Of a stretch of 64,000 nucleotides of DNA, positions 16,945 to 24,976 are shown piece by piece. The DNA lies in assembly GCF_001610955.1 (NCBI RefSeq), contig NZ_CP014335.1, forward strand, positions 323,001-387,000, written 5' to 3'. A program made the translations under genes and the position numbers. The notes under the pieces were generated by a model. That model ran no database searches. It saw nothing but the letters and a program-made list of their open reading frames with translations, and was not told the origin of the DNA. The number at the start of each line of letters is the position of its first letter. Within the stretch, counting starts at the first letter, position 1. The stretch is from Geobacillus thermoleovorans (GTDB taxonomy: Bacteria; Bacillota; Bacilli; Bacillales; Anoxybacillaceae).

Positions 16945-17370
16945 TTATCCTTTGAGATATGCAGGAAGTTTTTGGTTGACAATGTTCTCCCACCCGTCAT
17001 CCATAATCTTGCGAACGACTGTGTGAGGCTGCCCAAATTCGGTTGTTTTGTCCGCATCCCATCCGGAATGGATCAGGGTGAATTCTGTTTTTCCGTCTTC
17101 TAATGCTTTTAATTCAAACGTAAGGTGCCAATCCTTTCCCCAGTCAAACCCCAAGCGGTTAGGTGGATCGAGCTCTGTCACTTTGCATGGCGAATCGCCG
17201 AATGGCCCTGCGTGCAAAACAAACTGGTGACCTAAAATCGGCTCAAACGTATTGGGCATCCACCACGCCGCAATACCTTCGGAGGTCGCCACCGCTTTCC
17301 ATACTTTTTCAATGGGGGCATTCAGCACAATCGTTTTGCGGATTTCCGGCAATGTTTGCTTGGTTTCCAC
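16945..17370 (-). CDS. SRPBCC (AHSA1-like) domain protein
   Basis: The GTG at 17370, seven bases after GGAGG, gives 141 residues. The fold is shown by IRKTIVLNAPIEKVWKAVAT, EGIAAWWMPNTFEPILGHQF, FDWGKDWHLTFELKALEDGK and DGWENIVNQKLPAYL. These helix-grip proteins bind hydrophobic ligands or act as Hsp90 co-chaperone-like modules; no specific function can be assigned. It precedes the ArsR regulator by 13 bases in the same unit. Confidence 0.8.
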   Translation of the reverse strand: METKQTLPEIRKTIVLNAPIEKVWKAVATSEGIAAWWMPNTFEPILGHQFVLHAGPFGDSPCKVTELDPPNRLGFDWGKDWHLTFELKALEDGKTEFTLIHSGWDADKTTEFGQPHTVVRKIMDDGWENIVNQKLPAYLKG

Positions 17371-17624
17371 AAGAACTCCTCCATTCACTGGATATGACAC
17401 CAATAGGTTTCAAAATAAATATATCACCTTTTAGTGTTAAAAGCAAATGAAAACGAATGCAGCTCCCATCGATCGGGAATGATGTTCTGCCGTTTTCAAT
17501 GAAAGTCGTTCCTTGTTATAATGAAAAACGTATGTTTCCGCCAAGCATAAGTCCGTTGCGACAAAGTGCACAATACACTCAAGAATGAAATAAGGCCGAT
17601 TCATTTCGAAAAGGAGGGAAACCA

Positions 17625-19013
17625 TTGGGCGGTGTGACGAAACATTCGTTTGTGGCAGAAGTTCATCAGTTGGATAAAAAAGGAATTGGACAAGCCGTCG
17701 TTTGGCGTGAAGAGGACGGAAAGAGAAAGAAGCTCAAACTCGCCATTCCGTCTACACTTCCCGGTGAGAAGGTGCGAGTCGTTGTCGATGAGCCAAAACG
17801 GCGCAGAGTTCAGGCGCGGTTGGAAGAAGTGATTGAGCCGCATCCGGAACGGCTTGCGCCTTCGTGTCCGCACTTTGACCGCTGTGGCGGCTGTGTCTGG
17901 CAGCACTGGCGCTATGAAGGGCAGCTGCGCCATAAAACGGAGCATGTCAAGACGCTCTTGAAAGAGCACGGATTTGACCCTGGCGTTGTCCGCGATACGA
18001 TTGGCATGGAACATCCGTGGCATTACCGCAATAAAATGGAGTTTACGTTTTCTCCGGAAGGGTTGCTTGGACTGCACGAGCGAGGGAACTTCCGGCAAGT
18101 CATTTCGTTGGAGACATGCCTCATTGCCGGCGAGAAGATCGTCAAAGCGGCCATGGAGGTGGCGCGTTGGGCGCGCGATCATCAGCTGCCTGGTTATCAC
18201 AAAGATACCCACGAAGGGCTGCTTCGCCACGTCATGGTGCGCGAGTCGTTTGCGACAGGAGAGGTGATGGTGGCGCTCTTTGCGACCGAGGCGCCGGAAG
18301 GGGATCTGAAAGAAGCGGCGGCCGATTTGACGGAGCGGATCACCAAAATGCTCCCGCAAGTGAAAAGTTTGCTTTGGCTCGAGAATCGGGCGTGGGCGGA
18401 CCGCACCCAAGCGGAACAAACCCATGTGTTGGCCGGACGTGATTTCATTTACGATGAATTGTGCGGCTTCCGCTACCGCCTTTGGTTTGATACGTTTTTT
18501 CAAACAAACCCAGTGCAGGCGGCCAAATTGGTTGAACTGGCGTTGGAGATGGGCAAACCGCAGCCTCATGAAAACATGATCGACCTCTTTTGCGGAGTCG
18601 GGACGTTTTCCCTGCCATTTGCGAAACGGGTCAAAGCGTTAGCTGGCATTGAAATTGTTGAAACGTCGATTGAGTCGGCGAAGCGAAATGCGAAGGACAA
18701 CGGCATTGATAATACGTACTTTTTGGCTCGGGATGCAAGACGCGGGATTGATGAAGTGTTGGAACAGTTCGGGCGGCCGGAGCTGCTGCTTTTGGATCCT
18801 CCACGTTCGGGGGCGGGCGGGAAGGTGATGCGCAAAATCGGCCGGGCGCGGCCGGAGCGGGTTGTGTATGTCTCGTGCAATCCGGAGACGTTTGCGTCAG
18901 ACATTACGGAGCTAGTCTCGTTCGGCTATACATTGAAAACCGTCCAGCCGGTGGACATGTTTCCGCATACGGCCCATGTCGAGTGCTGTGCGTTGCTTGT
19001 TCGGGGATCATGA
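17625..19013 (+). CDS. Second RlmCD/TrmA-type 23S rRNA uracil-5-methyltransferase (YfjO-like)
   Basis: The 462-residue protein uses a TTG start seven bases after AAGGAGG. It contains an N-terminal TRAM-like region, the cluster motif CPHFDRCGGCVWQHW with a further Cys in ETCLIAGEK, and a methyltransferase domain with MIDLFCGVGTFSLPFA, LLLDPPRSGAGGK and the catalytic Cys in YVSCNPETFASDI. It is clearly paralogous to the gene at 9540 but diverged. B. subtilis also has two such proteins, YefA (RlmCD) and YfjO. The modified base is not known from sequence. Confidence 0.85.
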   Translation: MGGVTKHSFVAEVHQLDKKGIGQAVVWREEDGKRKKLKLAIPSTLPGEKVRVVVDEPKRRRVQARLEEVIEPHPERLAPSCPHFDRCGGCVWQHWRYEGQLRHKTEHVKTLLKEHGFDPGVVRDTIGMEHPWHYRNKMEFTFSPEGLLGLHERGNFRQVISLETCLIAGEKIVKAAMEVARWARDHQLPGYHKDTHEGLLRHVMVRESFATGEVMVALFATEAPEGDLKEAAADLTERITKMLPQVKSLLWLENRAWADRTQAEQTHVLAGRDFIYDELCGFRYRLWFDTFFQTNPVQAAKLVELALEMGKPQPHENMIDLFCGVGTFSLPFAKRVKALAGIEIVETSIESAKRNAKDNGIDNTYFLARDARRGIDEVLEQFGRPELLLLDPPRSGAGGKVMRKIGRARPERVVYVSCNPETFASDITELVSFGYTLKTVQPVDMFPHTAHVECCALLVRGS

Positions 19014-19020
19014 TGGAAGG

Positions 19021-19060
19021 AATCCCGTTTCTCGGATAGGGAGAAACGGGATTTATTGCT
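19021..19060 (+). terminator. Terminator after the second methyltransferase
   Basis: AATCCCGTTTCTC (19021-19033) pairs perfectly with GAGAAACGGGATT (19041-19053), followed by TATTGCTTTT. Confidence 0.85.
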
Positions 19061-19185
19061 TTTGCCATCCTTTTTTGAAACAAATAGAAATCATTTACAG
19101 GGATAGATGTGCAACCTATGCCCCACCTACAAACTTCAGAAGCGGAAGGAAAAAGATGGCGGACGGCCCTTTTCGTTTTTTCCGT

Positions 19186-19950
19186 CTAACTGTACTTCTG
19201 GATCGCATCTGCCAGTAATTGCGGCAATGCCGGGATGTCGCCTGTGCCGTATGTGAACCGGACAAACGTCTCGTCCATATCGAGCGCCTCTGCGAACAAC
19301 CCAGAAAGTCCACGTGCCTTGCGGTCGATTTCCAGCAAGACTTCTACGCTGTTTTCAGACAAAAAGAAGATCGCTTCCAATTCATCAAGACAGCCTTTGA
19401 ACGGTCCACTTGCCGGCTTGAATTCAAACTCTTGGACAAACGGCAACCGCCGTTGCCAATAGCGCGGCGATTGTTCGCACTGCACATGGTGGAGGCGGAA
19501 TCCTAATTGGCGGGCTGCCTCGAGAAACGCGGCGACGAGCGGGTGCGGTTCGATGGCGAGATGGTCGCGGTCTTGCGGGTCGAGCGCCATTTTAATGTCA
19601 AGGCCGGTTTGCAGCCATACCCGCGAAGAGCCGAGCGTGACGGGCACGTCGTACGGCAAGGCGAATTGAAACGGGATCGTTTTCGTTTCGTTCGGCCCAA
19701 TCGTCAGCGAGCCGCTTACTTTGTACCTTGCCAGCACCGCTTTTTCCTCGTGTTTCTTATCATCGATTTCTCGAAGGTAGGTCGTCACTAACGCTAAGTA
19801 AATTTCGTCGATATGCTGCTCGATGCTGCCGCCGCGAATGTCGACAACCCCTTCGACTGTTTCGCCTTGGACATATTGCGCTTTCGCTAATTTCGTATCA
19901 ACAGTGGCTGCTCCGATGCCGATAGAACTTAACAGTTTTTTGAACAACAA
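19186..19950 (-). CDS. spo0M: Sporulation-control protein Spo0M
   Basis: The 254-residue protein has the arrestin-like fold of the Spo0M/Vps26 group: MLFKKLLSSIGIGAATVDTK, AQYVQGETVEGVVDIRGGS, IDEIYLALVTTYLREIDD and TKTIPFQFALPYDVPVTLGS. The C-terminal half (HHVQCEQSPRYWQRRLPFVQ) is conserved in Spo0M. The protein affects entry into sporulation and cell-envelope behaviour in Bacillus; its biochemical partner is unclear. Two adjacent TTG codons follow GGAGGAGAAC, and either could be the start. An ECF-type promoter lies about 35-60 bases upstream. Confidence 0.88.
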   Translation of the reverse strand: MLFKKLLSSIGIGAATVDTKLAKAQYVQGETVEGVVDIRGGSIEQHIDEIYLALVTTYLREIDDKKHEEKAVLARYKVSGSLTIGPNETKTIPFQFALPYDVPVTLGSSRVWLQTGLDIKMALDPQDRDHLAIEPHPLVAAFLEAARQLGFRLHHVQCEQSPRYWQRRLPFVQEFEFKPASGPFKGCLDELEAIFFLSENSVEVLLEIDRKARGLSGLFAEALDMDETFVRFTYGTGDIPALPQLLADAIQKYS

Positions 19951-19983
19951 GTTCTCCTCCTTGTCATCGATTTCAGTTGAGAA

Positions 19984-20009
19984 TACGGAGCGCCTGGTGA
20001 AAAGGTTCC
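19984..20009 (-). promoter_or_regulatory. ECF sigma (sigma-W-like) promoter of spo0M
   Basis: On the minus strand GGAACC (-35) and CGTA (-10) are separated by 16 bases. This keeps the AAC core and CGTA of sigma-W-type promoters, with two mismatches to TGAAAC. Confidence 0.55.
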
Positions 20010-20019
20010 GTCCTTCTTA

Positions 20020-20050
20020 ATTAAAAAGGCGGGAACGATACCGTCCCGCC
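20020..20050 (-). terminator. Minus-strand hairpin terminator
   Basis: GGCGGGA and TCCCGCC form a 7-bp stem followed on the minus strand by TTTTTAATT. It lies just upstream of the spo0M promoter and would stop read-through from the oxidoreductase gene. Confidence 0.6.
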
Positions 20051-20125
20051 AAGAGTCTGACGCCAAAGGGCGATGTTCAAGAAGCGAAACGCAATATATT
20101 GCTTTTTAACAATTATATACGGCAA

Positions 20126-20168
20126 TCAAAAAAGGTGCCCCGATCTTTTTGGGACACCTTTCCTTTTT
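20126..20168. terminator. Terminator after the Gfo/Idh oxidoreductase gene
   Basis: AAAGGTGCCCC (20131-20141) pairs with GGGACACCTTT (20151-20161). A and T runs on both sides let it work in either direction. It starts about 20 bases after the minus-strand stop. Confidence 0.8.
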
Positions 20169-20179
20169 GTTTCGTTGTG

Positions 20180-21361
20180 TTAACGGATGCCGAGCGGATC
20201 GGTTTCTTCATCTGCAACGGTGCACGCTTCCGCCAAAGCGAGGTCGGCGGCGGCGTCTTCGGCAGTGACGAGGACGCGCCAGCTCGGGTTCTCGATCAAA
20301 CGGCAAAAATCAAGAAAGCGCGTTTGGGCAATCGCTTCGTACCACCCGTGGCGGTCCGAGAGCACCACGGTGCGCTCGTACGGGATGCGCGGGGCGTCTG
20401 ACCGTGGAACCGACGGCAACAGGCGGTTGGCCGCTTGCCTGACTTGTTCGATGGCGCGGGAGGACGGTTGTTTCGGAATGGCATCAAGCAAAGCGTCCAT
20501 ATGCGCTGCCTCATCGGTTGAGACGAGGCCGGAGACGGATAGCTGCGTCGGAATCCAGCCTTCAAGCACGATGCGCCCGCGTGCCGTATGAATGTCCCAG
20601 TGCGTCGATTCCGAAGCGGCGGGGTCCATCGTAAAGCCGTGGTAATAATGGACGGGGATGCGCCAGCCGTTGCTTTCATGAATCACCGTAGCGCCGACGC
20701 GCGGCCGTGTGCCGTCTGGTTCTCGCAACGCGAATCCGCGTGCGGAAGCCGCTTCGCCAAACCAGTCGCGTCCGACTTCAAAAAAGTGGACGCCGTGCTC
20801 GATCAGGATGCCGCCGCTTCGCCGCTCGTCCCAAAACCAATGGCCTTCCGCGACACGGTGAGCCGCGTTGTGAAGGCTTGCGTAGTCCACTGGGCCAAGA
20901 AACGCGCGGTGGATGAGTTGCTTGACGGCTTCTGCGAGCGGGTGGTAGCGAAGGACGAGATTGACCGCCAACGCCCGGTTTTGGCGGGCGGCGAGCTGGA
21001 TGTTCGCCCGCAGCGCCTCGGCGGTGAGGCCGCCTGGCTTTTCAAGCAACACATGTTTGCCTTCCTCAAGCGCCCGCTTGGCAAGCGGGGCGTGCAAATG
21101 CGGCGGGGTGGTGAGAATGACGATGTCAACATGCGGGTCAACGATCAATTCTTCAGCTTCGCGGTATTCGCGCACGTCGCCCGCCTGTGCCTGACGGCGG
21201 CGATAGGCGTCGATGACGCGCTGGCGTTTTTCGTCCGTCCGCCCGGCGACAGCGGCGAGATGGAAGGAAGGAAGCGGGGCGAGCGCGCCGGCGAGAAATT
21301 CAGCGAATGCGCCGGCACCGGCAATGCCAACATGGTAACGGAAAGATGATGAAGAAATCAT
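20180..21361 (-). CDS. Gfo/Idh/MocA-family NAD(P)-dependent oxidoreductase
   Basis: The 393-residue protein starts at the ATG at 21361, after GGAGGAGAATACGCC. The Rossmann motif is VGIAGAGAFAEFLAGAL. The family's EKP motif appears as HVLLEKPGGLTAEALRANI, and the second domain has GGILIEHGVHFFEVGRDWFG. Such enzymes oxidise or reduce sugars, inositols or sugar nucleotides; the substrate cannot be read from the motifs. It is divergent from the sugar-activation cassette at 21653-26336 with 290 bases between them, so a role in the same sugar metabolism is possible but unproven. Confidence 0.8.
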   Translation of the reverse strand: MISSSSFRYHVGIAGAGAFAEFLAGALAPLPSFHLAAVAGRTDEKRQRVIDAYRRRQAQAGDVREYREAEELIVDPHVDIVILTTPPHLHAPLAKRALEEGKHVLLEKPGGLTAEALRANIQLAARQNRALAVNLVLRYHPLAEAVKQLIHRAFLGPVDYASLHNAAHRVAEGHWFWDERRSGGILIEHGVHFFEVGRDWFGEAASARGFALREPDGTRPRVGATVIHESNGWRIPVHYYHGFTMDPAASESTHWDIHTARGRIVLEGWIPTQLSVSGLVSTDEAAHMDALLDAIPKQPSSRAIEQVRQAANRLLPSVPRSDAPRIPYERTVVLSDRHGWYEAIAQTRFLDFCRLIENPSWRVLVTAEDAAADLALAEACTVADEETDPLGIR

Positions 21362-21652
21362 GGCGTATTCTCCTCCTCCCTCACATATATATAGCATTAA
21401 CGATACTCATTATACCGCAAAGAAAAAGAAGAACGAGAAAATGAAAGTTTTGAAATTTGCAAGCATCAATCATTCCTCATCGACACCATCCGACAATTAT
21501 TTCGCTTGCATAGAAGGAGGAATATTATGTATATTATTATTAGCAACCATCGCAGCCGAGTGCTAGCAATCTATGAACTACTTTCATTTTCTCGTTCATC
21601 CGTCAAAAAAGGTGTCTATTTTTGTGAAAAAAAGATATGGAGGGATGACGAA

Positions 21653-22696
21653 ATGAAAGCATTGTTGCTGGCAGGAGGATTAGGTACGCGTCTTCGTCCA
21701 TTGACCGAAAACATCCCCAAACCGATGGCCCCGATTGCGAACCGGCCATGGCTTGAACACCTCATCGTTCATCTTCGCGACCAAGGAGTCAACGAATTTG
21801 TCATCGCCGCACATCATTGTTCAGAAGTGATCCGTCGCTATTTCGAAGATGGGAAGCGCTGGAACGTCAAGATTACATACGCGCTCGAACCGTTCCCGCT
21901 CGGAACGGCTGGGGCGATCAAAAACGCCGAGCGCTGGCTGAAGGAACGGTTTCTCGTGTTTAACGCCGACATTGTGCATTTGCCGCAATTGATCCCGCTG
22001 CTTGATTTCCATCGTCAACATGGCGGTTTGGCGACGATTGTCTTAACGGAAGTAGACGATCCTTCTTCCTATGGGGTGGTCGAACAAGACGATCGTGGGC
22101 AAATTTTACGCTTTGTCGAAAAGCCGCGCCGCGAAGAAGCGCCATCGAACCGCATCAATGCCGGCATGTATATTTTCGAGCCGGACGTGATGCGTTATAT
22201 TCCGGCTGAGCGGGAAGTGTCGATCGAGCGTGAAACATTCCCGCTGCTGATCGAGAAGAATGTCGGTGTATATGGCATCGTCAGCACCGGATACTGGCGT
22301 GATATGGGGACGCCGGCCCGCTACCGCCAAGTGCATTGGGATGCGTTGAGCCGGGAGTTTCCGATTCCGCTCAAAGGACGTGAAATTCAACCGGGCGTGT
22401 TTGTTGGTGAAAACGTGGAGATTGGGTCTGGCGTCTTGTTTGTGCCGCCTGTGCTCATCGGCGACCACGTGAAAATCGGTCCGCAGGCTGTCATTGGCCC
22501 AAATGCGGTCATCGGCGACCGCTGCCAAATTGGCGCCCGCGTCCATTGCGCGCAGACAATCGTTTGGGACCGCTCTGTCATTCGTGACCGCAGCCGTTTG
22601 CAAAACAGCATTTTCGGCTATCGGACGGTGACGCCGGCGGGAGAAGTGTTCGAAGATTCGATTATTAATCAGTTCAAGGAGGCGGTGCAAGCATGA
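21653..22696 (+). CDS. Sugar-1-phosphate nucleotidylyltransferase (GDP-mannose pyrophosphorylase type)
   Basis: The 347-residue protein begins MKALLLAGGLGTRLRPLTEN, the nucleotidyltransferase signature, with the Lys motif in IPKPMAPIANRPWLEHLI and the metal-binding Asp in VFNADIVH. From about residue 245 the chain turns into hexapeptide repeats (VFVGENVEIGSGVLFVPPV, LIGDHVKIGPQAVIGPNAVI), a left-handed beta helix. It should make NDP-sugar from sugar-1-phosphate. Mannose is likely because a phosphomannomutase-type gene ends the operon. The ATG at 21653 follows GGAGGGATGACGAA; an in-frame ATG at 21527 also has a perfect ribosome site and would add 42 residues. The next gene overlaps by four bases (ATGA). 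Confidence 0.85.
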   Translation: MKALLLAGGLGTRLRPLTENIPKPMAPIANRPWLEHLIVHLRDQGVNEFVIAAHHCSEVIRRYFEDGKRWNVKITYALEPFPLGTAGAIKNAERWLKERFLVFNADIVHLPQLIPLLDFHRQHGGLATIVLTEVDDPSSYGVVEQDDRGQILRFVEKPRREEAPSNRINAGMYIFEPDVMRYIPAEREVSIERETFPLLIEKNVGVYGIVSTGYWRDMGTPARYRQVHWDALSREFPIPLKGREIQPGVFVGENVEIGSGVLFVPPVLIGDHVKIGPQAVIGPNAVIGDRCQIGARVHCAQTIVWDRSVIRDRSRLQNSIFGYRTVTPAGEVFEDSIINQFKEAVQA

Positions 22697-23880
22697 TTCG
22701 AATTGCCTACGTCAGCACGTACCCGCCGCGGCGGTGCGGGCTGGCGACGTTTACGGAACATTTGCGACAAAGCATTGACGGCGTCCGGGGCCCGTCCGAC
22801 GGCGACCGCGTCATCGTGTTGTACAACGAAAGCGACGGCGATGACGCCTATCGCCACAACCCGGCGTATTGGCCGCTTCCGGCGCAAAACCGCGCGGCGT
22901 ATGCCGAGATGGCCAAAAGGGTGAATGAAAGCGACATCGACGTCGTTTTATTGCAGCATGAGTTCGGCATTTTCGGCGGCGAGGCGGGCGAATACATTCT
23001 TGATTTCATCGCCGCGCTCAACAAGCCGCTCGTAACGACGTTCCATACGGTGTTTGCCGACCCGCCGTTGCCGTATCGCCCGATTCAAGAGAAAATCGCG
23101 GCGGCAAGCGATGCGATCATCGTCATGAACCGGCAGGCGATTCCGTATTTGGTCAAAGCGTTTGGCCTGCCGGAAGAAAAAATTGTCTACATTCCGCACG
23201 GTGCTCCAGGCCCAAGCAGCGAAAATCGCGATTCGCTTCGCCGACGCCTCGGATTCAGCGGCCGCAAAGTGATGTTGACGTTTGGGCTGCTCAGCCGCGG
23301 CAAAGGGATTGAATCGGTCTTGGCCGCATTGCCGGGCGTTGTGCGCAAGGTGCCGGAAGCGCTGTATGTCATTGCCGGACAGACGCACCCAGAAGTGAAA
23401 AAGAGGGAAGGAGAAGCATATCGCGAGGAGTTGAAATCGCTCATTCACCGTTTAGGGCTTGAGCTCCATGTCTACATGGAAGATCGGTATTTCAGCGAAG
23501 AGGAATTGATCGATTATTTGACGGCGTGCGATCTATACGTCACCCCGTACCCGGGCATGCAGCAAATCACAAGCGGCACGCTTGCCTATGCGGTCGGCGT
23601 CGGCCGTCCGGTCGTTTCGACGCCGTATGAGCATGCGCGCGATTTGTTGCAAGGTTGTGAAGAGCTGTTGTTGCCGTATGGCGATACGACCGCCTGGGAA
23701 GAGCGGCTCGGGCAGCTGTTGGCCGACGAGGCGGCGCTGAAGCGATGGGAGGAAAAGGTGCGCCAAATCGGGGCAAACACGCATTGGCCGCGCGTCGGCG
23801 AACAGCATGTCGCCTTGTTTGCGCGCATGTGCGACGCGAAACGTGGGGAGGTGAAGACCATTGGCACCGTCAGTCATTAA
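22693..23880 (+). CDS. GT4-type glycosyltransferase
   Basis: The 395-residue GT-B protein starts RIAYVSTYPPRRCGLATFTE, with the first-domain motif VVLLQHEFGIFGGEAGEYIL. The second domain has VMLTFGLLSRGKGIESVLAA, the usual GT4 nucleotide-sugar side, and YVTPYPGMQQITSGTLAYAV. It lacks membrane helices and a signal peptide, so it should act in the cytoplasm. The start overlaps the stop of the nucleotidyltransferase gene, and its own end overlaps the next gene by 20 bases, so all are translated together. It probably transfers the sugar activated by the preceding enzyme; the acceptor is unknown. Confidence 0.82.
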   Translation: MIRIAYVSTYPPRRCGLATFTEHLRQSIDGVRGPSDGDRVIVLYNESDGDDAYRHNPAYWPLPAQNRAAYAEMAKRVNESDIDVVLLQHEFGIFGGEAGEYILDFIAALNKPLVTTFHTVFADPPLPYRPIQEKIAAASDAIIVMNRQAIPYLVKAFGLPEEKIVYIPHGAPGPSSENRDSLRRRLGFSGRKVMLTFGLLSRGKGIESVLAALPGVVRKVPEALYVIAGQTHPEVKKREGEAYREELKSLIHRLGLELHVYMEDRYFSEEELIDYLTACDLYVTPYPGMQQITSGTLAYAVGVGRPVVSTPYEHARDLLQGCEELLLPYGDTTAWEERLGQLLADEAALKRWEEKVRQIGANTHWPRVGEQHVALFARMCDAKRGEVKTIGTVSH

Positions 23881-24976
23881 GTTCGACCATCTCGAGCGCA
23901 TGACTGACGACACCGGATTGCTTGAGCATAGCCTTGGCCGCATCCCGCGCCGTCGCGAGGGTTATTCGACCGATGACAACGCCCGCGCCATCTGGGCGTG
24001 CCTGGAATGGATGGCGCTATGTGAAGACAAAGGAGAGAAAGAGCGGCTGCACCGTTTGCTTGACCGGTATTTGGCGTTTTTGCTTTGGGCGCAAAACGAT
24101 GATGGCACGTTCCATAACAACTTTTTCTTCGATCGGACAAAAGAAGAGGAAACGCCGTCAGACGACTGCTTCGGGCGGTCGTTTTGGGCGACGGCGTTGG
24201 CTTACGTTCGCCTCAGCGATCCGGCGCGGCGCGAGGCGGCAGCAGATATGTTGCGGCGGGCCATGCCGGCGGCTTGGGAGCTTCGTTCGCTGCGCGGCGT
24301 CGCCTGGGGGGTGGCCACTTGCGGCGTCTTATTGACAGAAGGACGCCCGCTTGGCGTCGATCAAGAGGAAGTGGCAGCTTTGGCTGCACGGCTTGAGCAG
24401 CGGCTGCTTGCGGCGTATTGGGAGCATGCTGGCGACGATTGGTATTGGTATGAGCCGGAGTTGACGTACGCCAACGGGGTGCTGCCGTGGGCGCTTTGGA
24501 CGGCATATCGGCGCGCGCCTCGGGATGAGGTGAAGGAAGTGGCGGAAAAAAGCCTTGCTTTCCTTATTGAAAAAATGAGCGGACCGGGAGGTGTCATCCG
24601 TCCGGTCGGCAACCGCGGCTGGTGCAGCCGCCGCTACCGCGCCGATTGGGATCAACAGCCGCTTGATGTGATGAAGCTCGCTTTGGCGGCGCGCGAAGCG
24701 TATTGGGCAACGGACGACGAGCGTTATCGCGGCGTCGTCCGCCGCTGCCTCGCTTGGTTTTACGGACAAAACGACGGCAACGCGCCGCTTGCCGACCCAA
24801 GCGACGGCAGTTGCTGCGACGGGCTTGGCCCGAACGGCCCGAACCCGAATCGGGGGGCGGAGTCAACATTGTCGTACTTGTTAACAGCAGCAATCGCTCA
24901 ATCGATTTCGGTGGAGGTGGTTGTCGATGAATACGTCAACAACGAAACCGTTCGCATGGCCGGCACACGTGTTTAA
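23861..24976 (+). CDS. (alpha/alpha)6-barrel-like protein of the sugar cassette, often labelled glycosyltransferase
   Basis: The 371-residue protein uses a TTG start after GGGGAGGTGAAGACCA, inside the end of the previous gene. It is helical, rich in Trp and Tyr, with GYSTDDNARAIWACLEWMA, LLWAQNDDGTFHNNFFFD, DCFGRSFWATALAYVRLSD and RGWCSRRYRADWDQQPLDVM. This pattern (paired helices with acidic and aromatic residues at the mouth) suggests a six-hairpin toroid such as glycoside hydrolases or epimerases. I do not know its reaction. No signal peptide is present. It is translationally coupled to the GT4 gene and to the mutase that follows, so it probably acts on the same glycan or sugar. Confidence 0.6.
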   Translation: MAPSVIKFDHLERMTDDTGLLEHSLGRIPRRREGYSTDDNARAIWACLEWMALCEDKGEKERLHRLLDRYLAFLLWAQNDDGTFHNNFFFDRTKEEETPSDDCFGRSFWATALAYVRLSDPARREAAADMLRRAMPAAWELRSLRGVAWGVATCGVLLTEGRPLGVDQEEVAALAARLEQRLLAAYWEHAGDDWYWYEPELTYANGVLPWALWTAYRRAPRDEVKEVAEKSLAFLIEKMSGPGGVIRPVGNRGWCSRRYRADWDQQPLDVMKLALAAREAYWATDDERYRGVVRRCLAWFYGQNDGNAPLADPSDGSCCDGLGPNGPNPNRGAESTLSYLLTAAIAQSISVEVVVDEYVNNETVRMAGTRV

